64,000 nt of DNA from Geobacteraceae bacterium (lineage in GTDB: Bacteria; Desulfobacterota; Desulfuromonadia; Geobacterales; Pseudopelobacteraceae). A program made the translations under genes and the position numbers. Where the stretch lies: positions 1-64,000 of the forward strand of contig JADKKR010000002.1 of the NCBI GenBank assembly GCA_016720395.1. The letters run 5' to 3'. The notes beneath the pieces were generated by a model. It did not search any database, was not told the origin of the DNA, and was given only the letters and a program-made list of their open reading frames with translations. Below, piece by piece: positions 62,362-64,000 of this stretch. Position 1 is the stretch's first letter. Each line of letters starts with the position of its first letter.

Positions 62362-62606
62362 ATATACGCAAGAAGATTCTCGACTACGAGTACGAAGAGG
62401 TACTGGACACCAAGACCCGCGAGCTGATCCGCGTAGCCTGCGCCATCGTCACCGGCTGCCCCACCTGACTGAAGAAGCACTTCGCGGTCGCGAAGGAGGC
62501 AGGGGCAACAAAGGCGGAACTGCGCGAGGCGATCGCCTACGGCATTATCGCCCCCTCCGGGCGTGCCAAGAATTTTGCTTTGGGCATGCTGGACGAAGTT
62601 GAATAA
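62358..62606 (+). CDS. AhpD-like/carboxymuconolactone decarboxylase-family selenoprotein (Sec at TGA 62466)
   Basis: 82 residues if TGA 62466-62468 is read as Sec (U37). The ATG overlaps the glnE stop and has GGGGGAGG seven bases upstream. Before the TGA the protein reads IVTGCPT, after it LKKHFAVAKEAGATKAELREA and GIIAPSGRAKNFALGML, which is the CMD fold of AhpD with CPTU in place of CPxC and the conserved His four residues on. Reading continues in frame to TAA 62604. A CTTCGC-GGTC-GCGAAG hairpin lies 11 nt after the TGA, as in bacterial SECIS elements. Family members are peroxide-linked thiol redox proteins. Standard annotation would break the gene at the TGA. Confidence 0.88.
62469..62500 (+). 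promoter_or_regulatory. SECIS-like hairpin directing Sec insertion
   Basis: CTTCGC (62480-62485), a GGTC tetraloop (62486-62489) and GCGAAG (62490-62495) form a perfect 6-bp stem. It starts 11 nt after the UGA, within the spacing used by bacterial SECIS elements, and the apical G-G-U-C matches the loop sequence recognised by SelB in E. coli fdhF. It is inside the coding region, as expected for bacteria. Confidence 0.82.
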
Positions 62607-62668
62607 CAATTCCCGTCATTATATGTCAGTTACTTTCATGAAGTGGGTTGCGAAAAGGTGGAACTTAC

Positions 62669-62956
62669 ATGGCTAACCTGTGCGGGACCTGCAAGCATGG
62701 CCACGAAACAAAGCCCGGGGGGACAAAGGCCTCACCGGGGACGGTTTGGTGCGGCCAGCGCAACCTGCAGATGGGAAAGCAGCGTCAGCTGCCTTGTTTT
62801 GTCGCCCCCGGCGGGGTTCGTCCCAGGCACTGCCTTGACTGCAAACGGGCGAAACTGCTGTCACAAACGGGTGAAGCGCCGCGTCCCGGAAATGTCTGGT
62901 GTGACAAACGACATACGGAGATAAACAAGCAGCGTACCATGGAATGCTTCGAGTGA
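62669..62956 (+). CDS. small protein with two tandem four-cysteine modules, unknown function
   Basis: 95 residues from ATG 62669, with AAGGTGG upstream; an earlier in-frame ATG at 62648 is less likely. Cysteines fall at 5, 8, 28, 43 and again at 55, 58, 78, 93, an exact offset of 50. Each half has CxxCK, then VWC[GD][QK]R at the third Cys, KQR before the last and CF at the end. Spacing and residues indicate an internally duplicated zinc-ribbon-like module. The chain is basic overall. No family was recognised. It is 62 bp after the selenoprotein gene and may share its transcript. Confidence 0.8.
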   Translation: MANLCGTCKHGHETKPGGTKASPGTVWCGQRNLQMGKQRQLPCFVAPGGVRPRHCLDCKRAKLLSQTGEAPRPGNVWCDKRHTEINKQRTMECFE

Positions 62957-63023
62957 TGGCCCCCGACTGAATGAAAATCAGCAGGGGAAAGCAGGATAAA
63001 AGTTCCCTGTTAATTCAGCTTTC

Positions 63024-63065
63024 ACAAAACAGTACGGGGAACCGCTGAATCAGCTGTTCCCCGTA
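63024..63065. terminator. terminator between the four-cysteine gene and the DUF116 gene
   Basis: TACGGGGAAC (63033-63042) pairs with GTTCCCCGTA (63056-63065), with GCTGA/TCAGC pairing inside the loop. On the minus strand CTGTTTTG follows, so it mainly serves the DUF116 gene. Confidence 0.75.
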
Positions 63066-63093
63066 TCTGATTAATGTCATTGTCTTTATTTGT

Positions 63094-63891
63094 TCAGGAG
63101 TCGGCTGTCGCCGGTTCTTGAATCAGGAGTATCTGGCTGAGTGCATCGTCGATCTTGCGCACATCGACAGTGGTGTTGAAACAGGGGCCGAAGGGACGGT
63201 CGTTGAGGATGCCGATCACCGGCAGGGGGTAGCAATCCTTGATGCCGGAGGTCAGGTCACGCTCACAGGCCACGGCCAGCACCAGCTTGGGGCGTTTTTC
63301 CACGATGACCTTGCGGGCCAGGGTGCCACCGGTGGCAACCGAGATGTCGATGTTGTATTTTCGCCCGATGTCAACGAGCCCTTTGATGTCGCAGCGGCCG
63401 CACAGCACGCATTTGTTGATGTCCCCGGTGACTTTTATCTCGCAGTCGAAGAGCTGGATGCAGTGCGGCAGGAGGACCAGGACACGGTCAGGGCTGATCT
63501 TCTGGCGCTGGGAGATCACCAGGCTGTTGTTCATGGCAATGAAGGACTGGCGGATCTTGTCCTTGTCCATGCCCATCACCCGGCCGACAAACTCGATCAC
63601 CGGCAGAAGGAACTTGATCACCACCAGCCGCATGAAGCGGGTAAAGAAGATATCCTTTCCCAGGGCGGTGGTCAGCACCAGCAGGCCGGTCCCCAGGATG
63701 GCGACCCCGGAAAGCACCGCCATGACGATGCCGACAACGTGCGGAAGGTTGGGGTGGATGTTGGCCAGGCCGCGGTTAGGGACCCACCAGGCCAGGAAGA
63801 TCAGGCCTACCAGGATCAGACAGGTCAATCCCATAAGTGTAATGAAAAGCCGCTTGCGCGGCGGCGCTATCTTTTCTTCAGCAGCTATCAT
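63094..63891 (-). CDS. DUF116 domain membrane protein
   Basis: 265 residues. Two N-terminal membrane segments (about 17-37 and 50-75) precede the soluble DUF116 domain with VLVLLPHCIQLFDC, CVLCGRCDIKGLVDIG and CERDLTSGIKDCYPLPVIGI. Conserved cysteines (LPHC, FDC, CVLCGRC, ACERD) suggest a metal or Fe-S site. The function of DUF116 proteins is unknown. In many deltaproteobacteria they follow fmt, as here; the ATG overlaps the fmt stop (ATGA at 63888-63891). Confidence 0.92.
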   Translation of the reverse strand: MIAAEEKIAPPRKRLFITLMGLTCLILVGLIFLAWWVPNRGLANIHPNLPHVVGIVMAVLSGVAILGTGLLVLTTALGKDIFFTRFMRLVVIKFLLPVIEFVGRVMGMDKDKIRQSFIAMNNSLVISQRQKISPDRVLVLLPHCIQLFDCEIKVTGDINKCVLCGRCDIKGLVDIGRKYNIDISVATGGTLARKVIVEKRPKLVLAVACERDLTSGIKDCYPLPVIGILNDRPFGPCFNTTVDVRKIDDALSQILLIQEPATADS

Positions 63892-64000
63892 ATCCCCGCA
63901 CCTCCGGCATCATCACCGGAAAATAACGCGCCGACCGGCAGTGCAAAACCGGCCAGAAAGCTGGCGGCCTCCAGCCGCTTTTTACCGGCCAGCTGCAACT
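63888..64000 (-). CDS. fmt: methionyl-tRNA formyltransferase, C-terminal end only
   Basis: The last 36 residues run from the right edge to TGA 63888-63890. LQLAGKKRLEAASFLAGFALPVGALF matches the end of Fmt, where QLxGKKRM and FLxG are conserved in the C-terminal tRNA-binding barrel. A ten-residue tail SGDDAGGAGI follows. Fmt adds the formyl group to initiator tRNA. The call rests on a short fragment plus the DUF116 neighbour. Confidence 0.82.
   Translation of the reverse strand, partial: LQLAGKKRLEAASFLAGFALPVGALFSGDDAGGAGI

Overview
The window is a gene-dense piece of a bacterial chromosome whose content points to the Desulfuromonadales, most likely the Geobacter/Pelobacter group. The clearest marker is a PpcA-type triheme cytochrome c7 (35738-36001). 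Other pointers are a pyruvate,phosphate dikinase, a GspG-type pseudopilin, several c-di-nucleotide signalling proteins, a SelB elongation factor and extragenic repeats with CGGAG/CAGAG-type arms. No species is claimed.

Layout. 1-4800 (minus): truncated RlpA, an NDUFA9-like SDR, RecD, a membrane GGDEF protein translationally coupled to recD, and a YqaA-like membrane protein. 4875-7834 (plus): WYL regulator, MidA-type methyltransferase, HAD phosphatase, terminator. 7861-10784 (minus): RluD, a small unknown protein, an HtrA lipoprotein. 10926-18075: XRE-cupin regulator, a small TTG-start protein, CAAX protease, ElbB, an SDR, an unknown protein and Lon. 18113-27722 (minus): mog and moaC behind pilT and a catalytically degenerate PilB-like protein, then dnaB, an ArnB-like aminotransferase, an ArnT-like glycosyltransferase and a U32 protein. 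28036-35718 (plus): cpoB, a LysM protein, dprA, topA, trmFO and an Fe-S-less MutY-like glycosylase. 35738-39594: cytochrome c7 (minus), gspG and ppdK. 39688-40949: an IS110-family insertion sequence sitting in an extragenic repeat. 40996-42626 (minus): frameshifted AMMECR1, def and an ACT regulator. 43030-51406: molybdopterin oxidoreductase, then (minus) a small membrane protein, YjgR-type ATPase, selB and a two-component pair, then a membrane protein (plus). 51573-58000: JAMM-DinG fusion (minus), a PAS-GGDEF-EAL protein (plus) and two half-size chromate transporters (minus). 58146-62956 (plus): mtnA, glnE, a Sec-containing AhpD-like selenoprotein and a duplicated four-cysteine protein. 63094-64000 (minus): DUF116 protein and the end of fmt.

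Most notable observations. (1) A selenoprotein gene at 62358-62606 has an in-frame TGA in a CxxU motif and a GGTC-loop hairpin 11 nt downstream; selB is in the same window. (2) The IS110 element has a structured leader whose two loops carry 7-mers matching the element end and the target flank, as expected of a bridge RNA. (3) A GGDEF enzyme has Thr instead of Asp at the base-selectivity position, the position that distinguishes Hypr (cGAMP-making) enzymes first described in Geobacter. (4) A PilB-like pseudo-ATPase lies in an operon with pilT. (5) At least four intergenic spaces carry arms built of tandem octamer-like units, and the IS is inserted in one of them.

Limits: everything here was read by eye. 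No database search, alignment or RNA folding was run. Domain borders are approximate and promoter calls are tentative.
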